Assembly (NCBI GenBank): GCA_014529385.2
Contig: CM043943.1
Span: 159,172,247 to 159,236,246, forward strand
Direction of reading: 5' to 3'
Source: Adiantum capillus-veneris
Taxonomy: Eukaryota; Streptophyta; Polypodiopsida; Polypodiales; Pteridaceae
Length of the DNA stretch: 64,000 bases
Under the pieces are notes generated by a model. The model saw only the letters and a list, made by a program, of their open reading frames with translations. It was not told the origin of the DNA and did not search any database. Position 1 is the stretch's first letter. Every line of letters starts with the position of its first letter. Below, piece after piece: positions 54,371 through 64,000 of the stretch. The position numbers and the translations under genes were made by a program.

Positions 54371-55234
54371 CTCTATGCCCCGCATAGGGAGGAGCATGGG
54401 ATTCATACATGACTTTTTCACGAAGGGAGTGGGTAACACATAGCCTATTGCCATGGATAAGATAGATAACCATCCTACAAGGTGAATGGTTCCTCTTTCT
54501 TTTTCAAAGCAAGGGTTGGCATTATGTCTTTAAATTCAAGGTCAGTAGCATACTCATCTATCATAGAAGATAGATCATTGTGAGTTGCTATTGACACAGC
54601 ATTAACTTTTGGTCATTGTGAAAGTGCATCAGCCACTTGATTGTGCTTACCAGCAATGTGGAAATTAAATTGCGAAAGAAAATTTTCCCACCTCATTTGT
54701 TTGTTGGAAAGATTTGTTTGCTTCATGAAGTACTTGAGACTTTGATGGTATGCTCATAAAATGAATGGAGTCCCCAATAGATAGTGCTTCCATGTGTCTA
54801 GGATATGTAGAACAGCTAACAACTCTTTCTCGTAAATGCCTAAGACCCGTTCATTTGTATTGAGCCTTTGGCTCTCATATGCTATGGCATTCCTTCTTGA
54901 AGCAAGACTGCTCCAAGGCAATCACCACAAGCATCACATTGGACCTCAATTGTCTTTGAGAGATCCAGAAGCATAAGGATTGGTTGGGAGGTAAGCTTCT
55001 CTTTGAGCTTGTCAAAAGCACTTCTCCTTAGCAGTCCATGAATACTTAACATTTTTCTTTGTTAAGTCATGTAATGGTCCTGCTTTTGAGAGAATTTTTC
55101 TATGAAGCGTCTATAGTATGCACACATACCAATAAAGCTTCTTAGCTCATAAAGATTCCTTGGACTAAGCCATTCTTTTATTATCTCCAACTTTGATGGA
55201 TCCATATGGATACCATCTTGAGAGACAATATGAC
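54371..55234 (-). pseudogene. RNase H region of element 3, degraded
   Basis: Minus-strand fragments in several frames (for example around 54600-54760 and 54950-55060) bridge RT and integrase. Stops are frequent and no domain can be read continuously. Confidence 0.5.
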
Positions 55235-55740
55235 CTAAATATTGAATCTCTTGAAGGAAAAATTCTCTTTTCTTTTGATTGAGAAAATCTTATTCTCCCT
55301 TAATGCATGAAAAATCACTTGGAGATGTTGCTTGTGTTCCTCCCAGGAATTGGAGTAGATGATGATATCATCAAAGAACACTCCAGTGAATTTGCGGTAG
55401 GGTCTAAAATTTTCTCCATTAATCAATTGAATGTAGCTGGTGCATTAGTCAAGCCAAAAGGCATGACTAAATATTCATAAAGGCCAAATGTTGTACAAAA
55501 CACGGTCTTTAGGATATCTTCATTCACTATCCTTATTTGATGGTAACCACTTTTAAGGTCAATCCTACTGAAGTAGGTAGAGACTTGTAGCTTATCAAAC
55601 AGATCTTCTACCTGAGGTACGGGAATTTTTTTTTTGATAGTGATATGGTTTAGTGCACGATAGTCCACACACATGCGGTATGTACCATCTTTTTTTTTCA
55701 ATAAAAGGATTGGAGAACAGAAGGGAGAGGAGCTAGGCTA
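55235..55740 (-). pseudogene. Reverse transcriptase of element 3
   Basis: The minus-strand frame reads [20 protein letters not shown], then [60 protein letters not shown] and, after a frame change, TGVFFDDIIIYSNSWEEHKQ. All RT palm motifs are recognisable, with FFDD in place of YVDD but both catalytic Asp kept. The A-motif DLKSGYHQI is intact. This is strongly chromovirus-type. A frame change at about 55425 breaks it. Confidence 0.85.
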
Positions 55741-56425
55741 CCCATCCCTTTGTCTACCAATTCTTGTACTTGCCTCATGATCTCCTCTTATTGAAACTTG
55801 ATAAGGCGGTTTGTTAGGCGGTGAGCTTCCTGATAGGAGTTCAATTCGATGGTCATCATCCCCTCGTTTTGGAGGTAAGTCCATTGGGATATCATCGATG
55901 AACACATCTTGGAATCCTTTTAGAAAGTTAGACAAGTCTAACTCTTCTTGATTCCTGCCATTCACCTTTGATGAAACGTTAGGACCTTTTGGGGACTCTT
56001 TGACAAAAATCATGTACGCAGAAATTGAGCTCTTCATTGATTTATTCATTGATTTATCAAGGACAAGAGGATTTACAAGTGGTATAGTACGACCAGACTC
56101 ATTAGCATCTATAAACATATTCTTTCCTTTGTAGGTGAAGTAGATTCTCCTTTCAGGGAACTTCATGTTGGCAGCCATGCAGTAGAACCACCATGCCCCT
56201 AGGATAGCATCCTCATGTTGGAGAGGAGAGATAAAGAAGTCTTCTTTGTCGACATAGCTTTGGACATGAAGCCTCAACTTCCCAATCAAGGGAGTAACAG
56301 AGGCTTGATGTCCCTTGAAAGCGGCATAGACAGCTACAACATCTCCCATCTCAAAAGCTTGAATGCCCAACTTGGTGGCCAACTCCATTGATATGAAGTT
56401 GTGAGTAGAACCAGGGTCAACAGGA
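55738..56425 (-). pseudogene. Protease and pre-RT linker of element 3
   Basis: The minus strand carries VDPGSTHNFISMELATKLGI, where chromovirus proteases have V-D-[ST]-G-[SA]-T-H-N-F-[IL]. The catalytic triad is therefore D-P-G. It continues through HEDAILGAWWFYCMAANMKF (the ILGxxWL loop) to the pre-RT motif DLPPKRGDDDHRIEL and PPNKPPYQVS. The frame from 56388 is open for 216 codons. The Pro substitution would be expected to abolish protease activity. Confidence 0.75.
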
Positions 56426-56429
56426 TGAA

Positions 56430-57890
56430 GGCATCATGCTCCCTTAACTTTTCCCAAGCATAGGAGAGAGGTGATCCTTTGCAATGAGCATCCTCTTTTG
56501 GAGCTTCGATAGTGGAAGCTCTAGGAGTCTCATTATGAGCATTTCTTTTGGGGCAAGAACGATAACCATGTCCTTGCTCCCCACACTTAAAACATTTGTG
56601 ATACTTGCAAAAAGTTTCAAGCTCTTCAAGAGAGTTTATTTTTACCTTTGTAAACTCCTTTCTCCTTGGACCGATTGTTGTTGTTGTTGTTGAAATGGCC
56701 TTGGGAAGAATTTTGGGCATTAATTTTTCCCTTTGTATCACTTTTGTCTTTATTTTCCATGGGCTTGATATTCCGTCTAGCCCCTTGTTGGAAATTGATG
56801 CGTGAAGCAACCATGGTATGGTGGATTACTTCGCTGATAGAACTAGGCCGTTGAAATTTGACATACTCGGCCATCTCTTCAGGTAATCCCGCACAAAATT
56901 GTTGCTTTTGCTCAGCAAAGTCTATCTTTTGAAAGACAGTAGCTTTGAGATGTAAATCCCAAAACTTGTCCACATATTTTTGGATAGACTCATGAGAGAG
57001 AAGCCTCAAACTCCACCATTTGGTGAGCACTTTGTCCTTTGCATCGCTTGCAGGGAATTGCTTCATTATGGAAACTCGTAGAGTTTTCCATGTCTTTGGG
57101 GCTTTCGCCGTTGCCACGAAGGCTAGCCCACCATTGACGAGCTAATTTTTGGAAGTGCATAGCTACATAACGTATCTTGGAGGACTCTGTGAAGCCCTCA
57201 TCTCCAAAGGCCGCATCAAATTGTTTGGGATGAAGGACAATACTTTTTTGGTAGCACCAAAGGTGCCATCATAGGTGAGAAAAGGGATACTCTTTCCTCC
57301 CTCTTTGAACTTATTCAGCTTTTGTGACCTTCGCCATGCAGGGTAAGATTTGTGATGTCCTCCCCTCTTGTATTATCTAGGAGAATAGCCATAGCTTTCA
57401 TCGGTAGAGGAGGAAGGTGAAGAATAAGGAGAAGAGGGTTACCTCTTTCTTGCCCTTTTCTTCCTTTGTTTCCTCTCTTCCCTTTTGGAGTGACGAGGAG
57501 AAGGACTATGGGTTAACCATTTCCTCTTGGTAGGAGTTGGCGATCATTTAGTCCGCCTTCTTCGTGGAGCCACATCTTCAAAGGAATTTAGGGATTCATT
57601 ACTTTCTTGATCTTTGGATTCCTCCTCTCGTATGGGAGAGAGACTTCTTTTGGGGGTCTTATCAAGAGGCCTCCTAAGCTCTCTCTCCTCTTGGAGAGGA
57701 AAGGAAATCCCATAAGCATGAAGTTGTGGAGTAACTTCGACTTGCAAAGCGGGGTTGCCCATAGCTTGTTGCAACCTAGTGACAAGATAATTAACAAACA
57801 TGGGGGCATCATCATTAGCACCTTCATGTGCAAAATCAAAGTTATCAATGTTCATTCTACTCTCTTGGTTATTGTCAGCCATGTTAATTA
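56430..57890 (-). pseudogene. Gag of the chromovirus (element 3)
   Basis: The minus-strand start is at 57882 (MADNNQESRMNIDNFDFAHE) and runs through an acidic, Arg-rich N-terminus. Frame changes follow. The capsid part lies at 57117-56626 (WKTLRVSIMKQFPASDAKDK and ESIQKYVDKFWDLHLKATVF, with FCAGLPEEMAEYV). The nucleocapsid knuckle is CFKCGEQGHGYRSC (CX2CX4HX4C) near 56570. The order matches chromovirus gag. Region 57250-57540 is basic and degraded. Confidence 0.75.
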
Positions 57891-58283
57891 AACTTATGTG
57901 TTTACTTAGTGTATGCTTTGGAAATTCAAAACCTTAGTTGCTACTCCTCTTAGCCTTTGAAAATAGGCACTTAAGTATCTACACCCACAGCTCGAATTGG
58001 TTAATTATAGAGAGTAGTGGAGTGAGTCTAACATAGCAAAGTTGCCGAGGGTTAGCTCCGTTCGCACTTCTTATGGCTCAATAATGATAAAGCCATAGGA
58101 AAGTCTAAAAAGACTCCATTATTAAGACCAAAGCTCGTGAGGTGTGCACCATATCCCACATAGTGGGCTCAACAAAACTGATAATAGATCCCAATCCCAC
58201 TTACCCTAATATATTAAACAAAATCAACCATTAATAGGCTACTTAAGGACCTCTCTTCTTAAGCAAGAAAAGAGAAACCAAAT
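57891..58283 (-). other. 5' leader of element 3
   Basis: Untranslated stretch between primer-binding site and gag start. No coding signal. Confidence 0.6.
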
Positions 58284-58295
58284 GCTCTGATACCA
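58284..58295 (-). other. Primer-binding site, initiator-Met tRNA type
   Basis: The minus strand reads TGGTATCAGAGC, the standard plant retrotransposon site complementary to the 3' end of initiator methionine tRNA, one base after the LTR end. It confirms the orientation of the chromovirus. Confidence 0.9.
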
Positions 58296-58296
58296 A

Positions 58297-59355
58297 TGTA
58301 ATGGAAATGGCCTATGAACTTTGAGAGTAGCGAAATTAGAAAATTAGACGAAGCACTTTTGTGAGATTACTTTGTGAGCATAGCGGGTTAACTTAATTGA
58401 TGGTAGCAACATAAACATGGTACTTAGTTAACTTGGCATGAGCAATACTTTTGCAAGAGAGAGAGTTTAGACAACACGACAACAATTGAGGACCGGGTTC
58501 ATACGGAGAAGGTCCCCCCTTCAATAGGCATTTGTATCATAGTTTCTCCCATCAAGAGAGACTTGGTACAATACAATCTTTGTGTTCCTTGTGACCTAGG
58601 TGATGCAATGAAGATGGAAAGATTTATGCATCACAAGCATAACATAAACTTTGTAGAAAGCATTAACTATCCCAAGCCTCAGTTCCAAGGCCTCAAACAC
58701 CTTCAAAGGTGGAGAGAGCTAGCGGGGAATGAGGGTAGGGAAGAGGAAGAAGGAACATTCCATAGGAGATAGAAATACTTCCTCACTTATCATCACTCTT
58801 CTTTCTAGCATACATAATAGCATAGTAATGAAGATGGAGAAGATGGCAAGCTTAAGCATTGAAGCATGGCTCTTAGTTGGATTTGCATTCCATAGCCAAG
58901 AGTGTTGGTGTAAGCTCTCACTTCTCACAAGCTTGGAGAAGGAGGTGGAGATTCTCAACTTTCACCAAGTGGTAATAAATCCACAAAATGAGTGTGTGTG
59001 TGTGTGTGTGTGGTTGTGGTTTATAACCCCCCAACACCCCCCTTTCTTGCTTGGGGCAAGTTCTAACCTTTCCACATGCTTCAAGCTCATTGGACCCTTC
59101 TCCCCCTAGCCAATCACATGCAGCATGCATTCAAGTACATGGGTAGTCTTTGGACAAGTGTCCTCCTTACCCCTTAGAGAGAGAGCTTGAAAATATCAAG
59201 ATATTTGTTAGATGGAACTAGAAGCTCATTGGACCCTCTTTAGCCCAACCAATAGCATTCAAGCACACCATGTGGCTACGCATAGGGAGAGTTTGACATG
59301 TGTCCCATGTGCCCCTTGAGAAAAGGGGTGCCCTTTGGGTGAGTATAAGGTTAAG
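58297..59355 (-). mobile_element. 5' LTR of element 3, truncated
   Basis: It is collinear with the LTR at 51068 from TGTAATGG to GGTTAAG, where similarity stops abruptly at 59355. About 600 bp of the outer (5') part are missing, and CACTA coding sequence starts at once. The (TG)n tract here (58991-59012) is far shorter than in the partner LTR. Apart from that the two copies differ by scattered substitutions and small indels. Confidence 0.85.
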
Positions 59356-59935
59356 AAAATCTCGAACCGCCTGAAGCTTACTTTCAGGATATCTAACACC
59401 AGACCACAGTAATCTAGGTTGCTAGTGCTCTCATTCGTGTCTCTGGCACTAGCCCTGCTCTTTTGCATGAAACTAACCATTACCCCACTATCAAACGTGT
59501 TTCTTCTGCTGTCAATTTGTTGTGCTCTGAAATGCTTTCCATGCGACCACAGTGCCATGTATGTATGATACTTCCAGTCACATCCAATAGCCAACTCTTC
59601 CTCTTCTAGAGATATGGGTTCTCCGATCTGTCGAGTTGCTCTCACTGTCTTGTCCAACCATGCCATTGTAGGGAATTCAGGTAGAGGAGCGAGATAGTCT
59701 GGCAAGGGTAAACCTCTAGTCATTCGTCTTCGCCTGAAATCATGTCGCTCCCTATTGTGTCTCTCTTTCTCTTCTTCGTACCTTTCAAGCCATTTTTGCA
59801 TCGGTGCTGAATTTAGTATACAGAACTTCATGATCTTTTCTCGCATGGCGTCGTTCATTTTCTTCGGCACCCCTTGCCCTTGCGGCTCCTCTCCCACCAG
59901 TCTTGCATCCTCCTCAATCGCTCCACTGTCGAGGC
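59356..59935 (-). pseudogene. CACTA C-terminal region (pre-DUF4216 part)
   Basis: The minus strand reads MREKIMKFCILNSAPMQKWL, then LPDYLAPLPEFPTMAWLDKTVRATRQ, ELAIGCDWKYHTYMALWSHG and SGVMVSFMQKSRASARDTNE, with LDYCGLVLDILKVSFRRFEIF at the LTR junction. This matches the plant CACTA region in which the SNGVMV.. segment leads into YYGvL.dI.ev.Y (start of DUF4216). The domain is cut off by the LTR. A frame change separates it from the TNP2 frame near 59915. Confidence 0.65.
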
Positions 59936-61582
59936 ATTTCTGGGTCAGAAACGGATAGAAATTTGGTCGTCAATACAAGAGACTCTTGCACCAGCCATCC
60001 TTCTTCCATGCTCCCCTCTGGCCGCACTTTTTGGCGAACAAAACCCTTAAGTGTTTTCATGAACCGCTCTAGAAAGAACATCCAACGGCTGTGGACTGTA
60101 CCTGCCACTGCAACCTCATCTACTACATAGACGAGCAAGTGCATTTGAATAGTTAGGCAGCTCGTGGGTAGATACTTCTCAATCATGCAAACTGCCTCAA
60201 TGGAGTTAGCCCTTGCGACTGCAATAGATTCCTCCTGTATCTCCTTGGAAGAGATCCAACGCACTAGCTCTGAAATCTTATATGTGCAGGTCCGCACTTC
60301 CTTCGTTAAACAACCCTTGATCGCAATTGGAAGAATGAATTGCAAGAACTTATGCCAGTCGTGCAATTTCAATCCTGACAGTTGATCGTCATGGGTGAAT
60401 GCTGTCTTGAGACATCGCATATATCCTGTTGGCATCCTGACCTCTGAAATCACCCTTTTAACTTGTCGCTCTTCGTTTTTTAGCAATACCCATGGCGCTC
60501 TTGGAAGTTTTGTTTGGCCAGCTGCATTGGTGAAAGGCCACAGCTCTAGCATCTTTCCAACTGACTGCAAATCATCTCGTGAAGCTTGATTGTCTTTCAT
60601 TCCCATGATTGTCTTTCAGAGGAGCTCTCCCACATTCTTGAATATATGCATTGGATCCACCAAATGGTTAATCAGTAGATCACCCCAGTACGACAACGTA
60701 TGGAGAATGGACAAACGTTTCATTCCTGGAACAGGTTGCCCCTCATGTTGCTCCCATCGGCGACGCCACTCTTGTACATGCATAGGACGACATTCGATGC
60801 GACCAAGCTGACCTTCGCGCAAGTGATGGCCATCTGGAAGATAACGGTGGTGGCCTTGATAAATTGTCTTTCGAAGAGAGGCAGAATAGCGCACATCCAA
60901 AGACTGCCCGCAAATTGGACATGCATTGTATCCCGAAGTTGTTAGCCCTGCATATATTAAAGCATGAATCAGGCCAAGGCAAAGTGCTTGTGAATAGCAA
61001 AAATTTTGTAAATCAAGAACCATTACCAGAAGCTTCTCCGTATCCTGGCCAATCATGCATAGTCCACATAAGAAGTCCATGGATCCTTGCATGTTTTTGT
61101 CCTATTGGTTCAACCGCATCTGCTATGTCGATCCCATGCCATAACTCCTGGAGCTCGTCAACTAGTGGAGCTAGATAAACATCCATGTTTTCTGCCTTGA
61201 ACTTACCAGGTACAATCACGCTTAATATCAAATGACCCTTCTTGATGGCAAGCCACGGCGGGAGGTTGTAATGGATAAGGCACACAGGCCAAGTGCTCCA
61301 TGACGATCTTCTCAAGCCAAATGGATTGACTCCATCCATTGCCATGCCCAAACGCAAATTGCGTGGTTCACTCTTAAAATGTGGCCAGGTATCTTCAATG
61401 TGCCTCCAGGCCTTTGAATCAGCAGGCACTCTAAATGTTGCGTCAGTGGATCTATTCATAGAATGCCACCGTATCAACTTTGCAATGGAACCACAACGAA
61501 ACATGCTTTTTATCCTAGGAATAATAGGAACATGCCGCAACACTTTAGCTGGCACTGTCTCGCCACAATCGCATCTTGTTTG
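59914..61582 (-). pseudogene. CACTA TNP2-type transposase with one intron
   Basis: Exon 1 (61582-61027) carries CDCGETVPAKVLRHVPIIPR and the Transposase_21 core. That core includes RWHSMNRSTDATFRVPADSK, NLRLGMAMDGVNPFGLRRSS, WPVCLIHYNLPPWLAIKKGH and DVYLAPLVDELQELWHGIDI, with MHDWPGYGEASG. The intron (61026-60948) starts GTAATG and ends GCAG. Exon 2 continues GLTTSGYNACPICG, DPMHIFKNVGELL, LKLHDWHKFLQFILPIAIKG, RWMFFLERFMKTLKGFVRQK and RPEGSMEEGWLVQESL. TNP2 catalyses excision and insertion of CACTA elements in the nucleus. A TGA at 60616-60618 replaces the Trp of the LLW motif and inactivates the frame. Apart from this it is well preserved, so it is a relatively recent copy. Upstream, coding is cut off by the satellite. 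Confidence 0.85.
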
Positions 61583-63960
61583 TGTATTTGGCGTTTCTTC
61601 TATCCGTTTGACCTACGGCTTGCCATATGCGCTCTTGACATTGTTTTAAGACTACCTAATGGACTACGGATGGTTTCAGTAGGCATAGAATCAGTTTCCG
61701 AAGATCGTCTCCGTTTTTCCGTAGAAAAACGCAACCGGATTTGACCTACGGTTTGTGTATTTGACGTTTCTTCTGTCCGTTTGAACTACGCCTTGCCTTA
61801 CATGCTCTTGAAATTTCCTTAAGACTGCCTAATGGACTATGGATAGTTTCGGTAGGCATAGAAGCCATTTCCGAAGTCTGTTCGCGTTTTTCCATAGAAA
61901 AACGCAACCAAATTTGACATACAGCTTATGTATTTGGCGTTTCTTCTATCCGTTTGACCTACGACTTGGCATACGCGCTCTTGAAATTGCTTTAATACTA
62001 CCTAATGGACTACGGATGGTTTCAGTAGGCATAGAAGTCATTTCCGAAATCCGTTTGCGTTTTTCCCTAGAAAAACGCAACCAGATTTGACCTACGGCTT
62101 GTGTATTTGGCGTTAATTCAAACCCATTGACCCACGGCTTTCCATACACGCTCTTAAAATTGCTTTAAGACTACTTAATGAACTACATATGGTTTCAGTA
62201 GGCATAGAAGCCATTTTCGAAGTCCGTTTGCGTTTTTCCGTAGAGAAACGCAATCGGATTTGACCTACGGCTTGTGTATTTGACGTTTCTTCTGCTTGTT
62301 TAACCTACGGCTTGCCATACATGGTCTTGACATTGCCTTAAAACTACTTAATGGACTACGGACGGTTTTGATAGGCGTAGAATTAGTTTCCGAAGTCCGT
62401 TTGCGTTTTTTCGTAGAAAAACGCAATCGGATTTGACCTACGGCTTGTGTATTTGGCGTTTCTTCTATCCGTTTGACCTACGGCTTGCCATACACGCTCT
62501 TGAAATTTCCTAAAGACTACCTAATGGACTACGGATGGTTTCGATAGGCATAGAATCAGTTTCCGAAGACCGTCTGCGTTTTTCCGTAGAAAAACGCAAC
62601 CGGATTCGACCTACGGCTTGTGTATTTGACGTTTCTTCTGTCCGTTTGACCTACGGCTTGCCATACACACTCTTGACATTGCCTTAAGACTACCTAATGG
62701 ACTACGGATGGTTTCGGTAGGCATAGAAGCCATTTCCGAAGTCCGTTTGCGTTTTTCCATAGAAAAACGCAACCGGATTTGACCTACGGCTTGTGTATTT
62801 GGTGTTTCTTCTATCCGTTTGACCTATGGCTTACCATACGCGCTCTTGAAATTGATTTAAGACTACCTAATGGACTACGGATGGTTTCAGTGGGCATAGA
62901 AGTCATTTCCGAAATCCATTTGCGTTTTTCTGTAGAAAAACGCAACCGGATTTGACATACGGCTTGTGTATTTGGCGCTAATTCAAACCCATTGACCTAC
63001 GACTTTCCATACACGCTCTTGAAATTTCTTTAAGACTACTTAATGAACTACGGATGGTTTTGGTAGGTATAGAAGCCATTTCAGAAGTCCGTTTGCGTTT
63101 TTCCGTAGAAAAACGCAACCGGATTTGACCTACGGCTTGTGTATTTGGCGTTTCTTCTATCCGTTTGACCTAGGGATTTCCATACGCGCTCTTGACATTG
63201 CCTAAAGACTACCTAATTGTCTAAGGATGGTTTGAGTAGGCATAGAAGCCATTTCCGAAGTCCGTTTGCGTTTTTTTGTAGAAAAACGCAACCGGATTTG
63301 ACCTACGGCTTGTGTATTTGACGTTTCTTTTGTCCATTTAACCTATGGCCATACACGGTCTTGACATTGCCTTAAGACTACTTAATGGACTACGGATGGT
63401 TTCGATAGGCGTAGAATCAGTTTCCGAAGTCCGTCTGTGTTTTTCTGTAGAAAAACGCAATCGGATTTGACCTACGGCTTGTGTATTTGGCGTTTCTTCT
63501 ATTCGTTTGACCTACGGCTTTCCATATGTGCTTTTGACATTGCCTAAAGACTATGGATGGTTTCAATAGGCATAGAATTAGTTTTCGAAGACCGTCTGCG
63601 TTTTTTCGTAGAAAAACGCAACCGGATTTCACCTACGGCTTGTGTATTTGACGTTTCTTCTGTCCGTTTGACCTACACCTTGCCATACACGCTCTTGACA
63701 TTGACTTAAGACTACCTAATGGACTACGGATGGTTTCGGTAGGCATAGAAGCCATTTCTGAAGTCCGTTTGCGTTTTTCCATAGAAAAACGCAACCGGAT
63801 TTGATCTACGACGTAGAAGCCGTTTATGAAGTCCGTTTGCGTTTTTCCATAGAAAAACCCAACTGGACTTCAAAAAAGGCTTGTATTTTGGGCGTTTCTT
63901 CTATCCGTTTGACCTACGGCTTGTTATATGCCCCCGCCCAACCTTTTTTGAGGAGAAAGC
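61583..63960. repeat. ~173-bp satellite array, about 13 units
   Basis: Tandem units of about 172-175 bp carry the markers TTGACCTACGGCTTGTGTAT, TTTCTTCTATCCGTTTGACC, CTAATGGACTACGGATGGTT and a hairpin TTGCGTTTTTC-CGTA-GAAAAACGCAA. Marker positions include 61738, 61912, 62084, 62257, 62430, 62606, 62777, 62950, 63121, 63293, 63463 and 63626. Units fall into two alternating subtypes (TTTGACG and TTTGGCG after TGTGTA). The array abuts the 5' side of the CACTA transposase coding region. Minus-strand frames in it are not genes. Confidence 0.92.
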
Positions 63961-64000
63961 TTGTCTCTAAGAGCAACGACGGCGCTGTTGTTGCTCCCTA
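63961..64000. other. Window edge, unique sequence
   Basis: GC-richer sequence after the last satellite unit. Too short to assign. Confidence 0.4.

Noticed and set aside
61946-63632. Short frames within the 173-bp satellite
   Set aside because: Open only because the unit lacks stops in some frames; sequence follows the repeat and no domain is present.
1-64000. tRNA, rRNA or small structured RNA genes
   Set aside because: No cloverleaf with conserved GGTTCGAATCC-type arm or rRNA core sequence was recognised by eye; a covariance-model search would be decisive.

Overview
This window looks like transposon-dense nuclear DNA of a land plant with a large genome. The support is GT-AG introns, plant-type CACTA (En/Spm) transposases, Ty3/gypsy elements including a chromovirus, a plant-type heavy-metal-associated (HMA) domain, and thousands of bases of minisatellite. 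Some pol sequences recall elements I associate with non-flowering plants such as ferns, but I cannot verify the species. Nothing looks bacterial, organellar or viral, and almost every long reading frame is part of a decayed mobile element.

Layout. 1-15.1 kb is the only stretch with plausible host genes: a broken SET-domain sequence (1.19-1.74 kb) and two FCP1/NLI-type HAD-fold genes (2.38-3.56 and 12.19-12.96 kb) whose key catalytic aspartates are replaced. They sit between minisatellite arrays built from one ~60-bp unit, in one orientation at 0-2.2 kb and in the opposite orientation at 8-11.8 and 13.7-15.1 kb. A 3.4-kb CACTA element (3.56-6.98 kb) begins at the stop codon of the first HAD gene and carries a broken HMA-domain gene fragment. 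15.96-24.3 kb is a decayed + strand Ty3/gypsy element (gag, protease, RT, RNase H, integrase, PPT, LTR) split by a 1.35-kb non-autonomous CACTA element. 24.3-30.8 kb holds two small tandem paralogous reading frames, the 3' end of a second + strand gypsy element, AT-rich DNA and a gag-like region. 31.4-46.4 kb is a - strand gypsy complex (gag, first protease, RT, RNase H, integrase, then a second protease and a Trp-motif basic region) interrupted by two solo LTRs with clean 5-bp target duplications. 47.0-50.7 kb is a + strand CACTA transposase relic split by a truncated LTR. 51.1-59.4 kb is a - strand chromovirus with LTRs, PBS and PPT. 59.4-61.6 kb is a - strand CACTA transposase. 61.6-63.96 kb is a ~173-bp satellite with a hairpin in most units.

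Most notable point: two independent element copies in opposite orientation (25.2-26.6 kb + strand; 34.4-31.5 kb - strand) share an unusual 3' end. The integrase C-terminus continues into a charged linker, a complete retropepsin-like domain, a basic region with repeated Trp motifs, and only then the polypurine tract. In ordinary Ty3/gypsy elements the protease lies upstream of reverse transcriptase. This shared order suggests a lineage with an added 3' module. It is the best candidate here for something undescribed.
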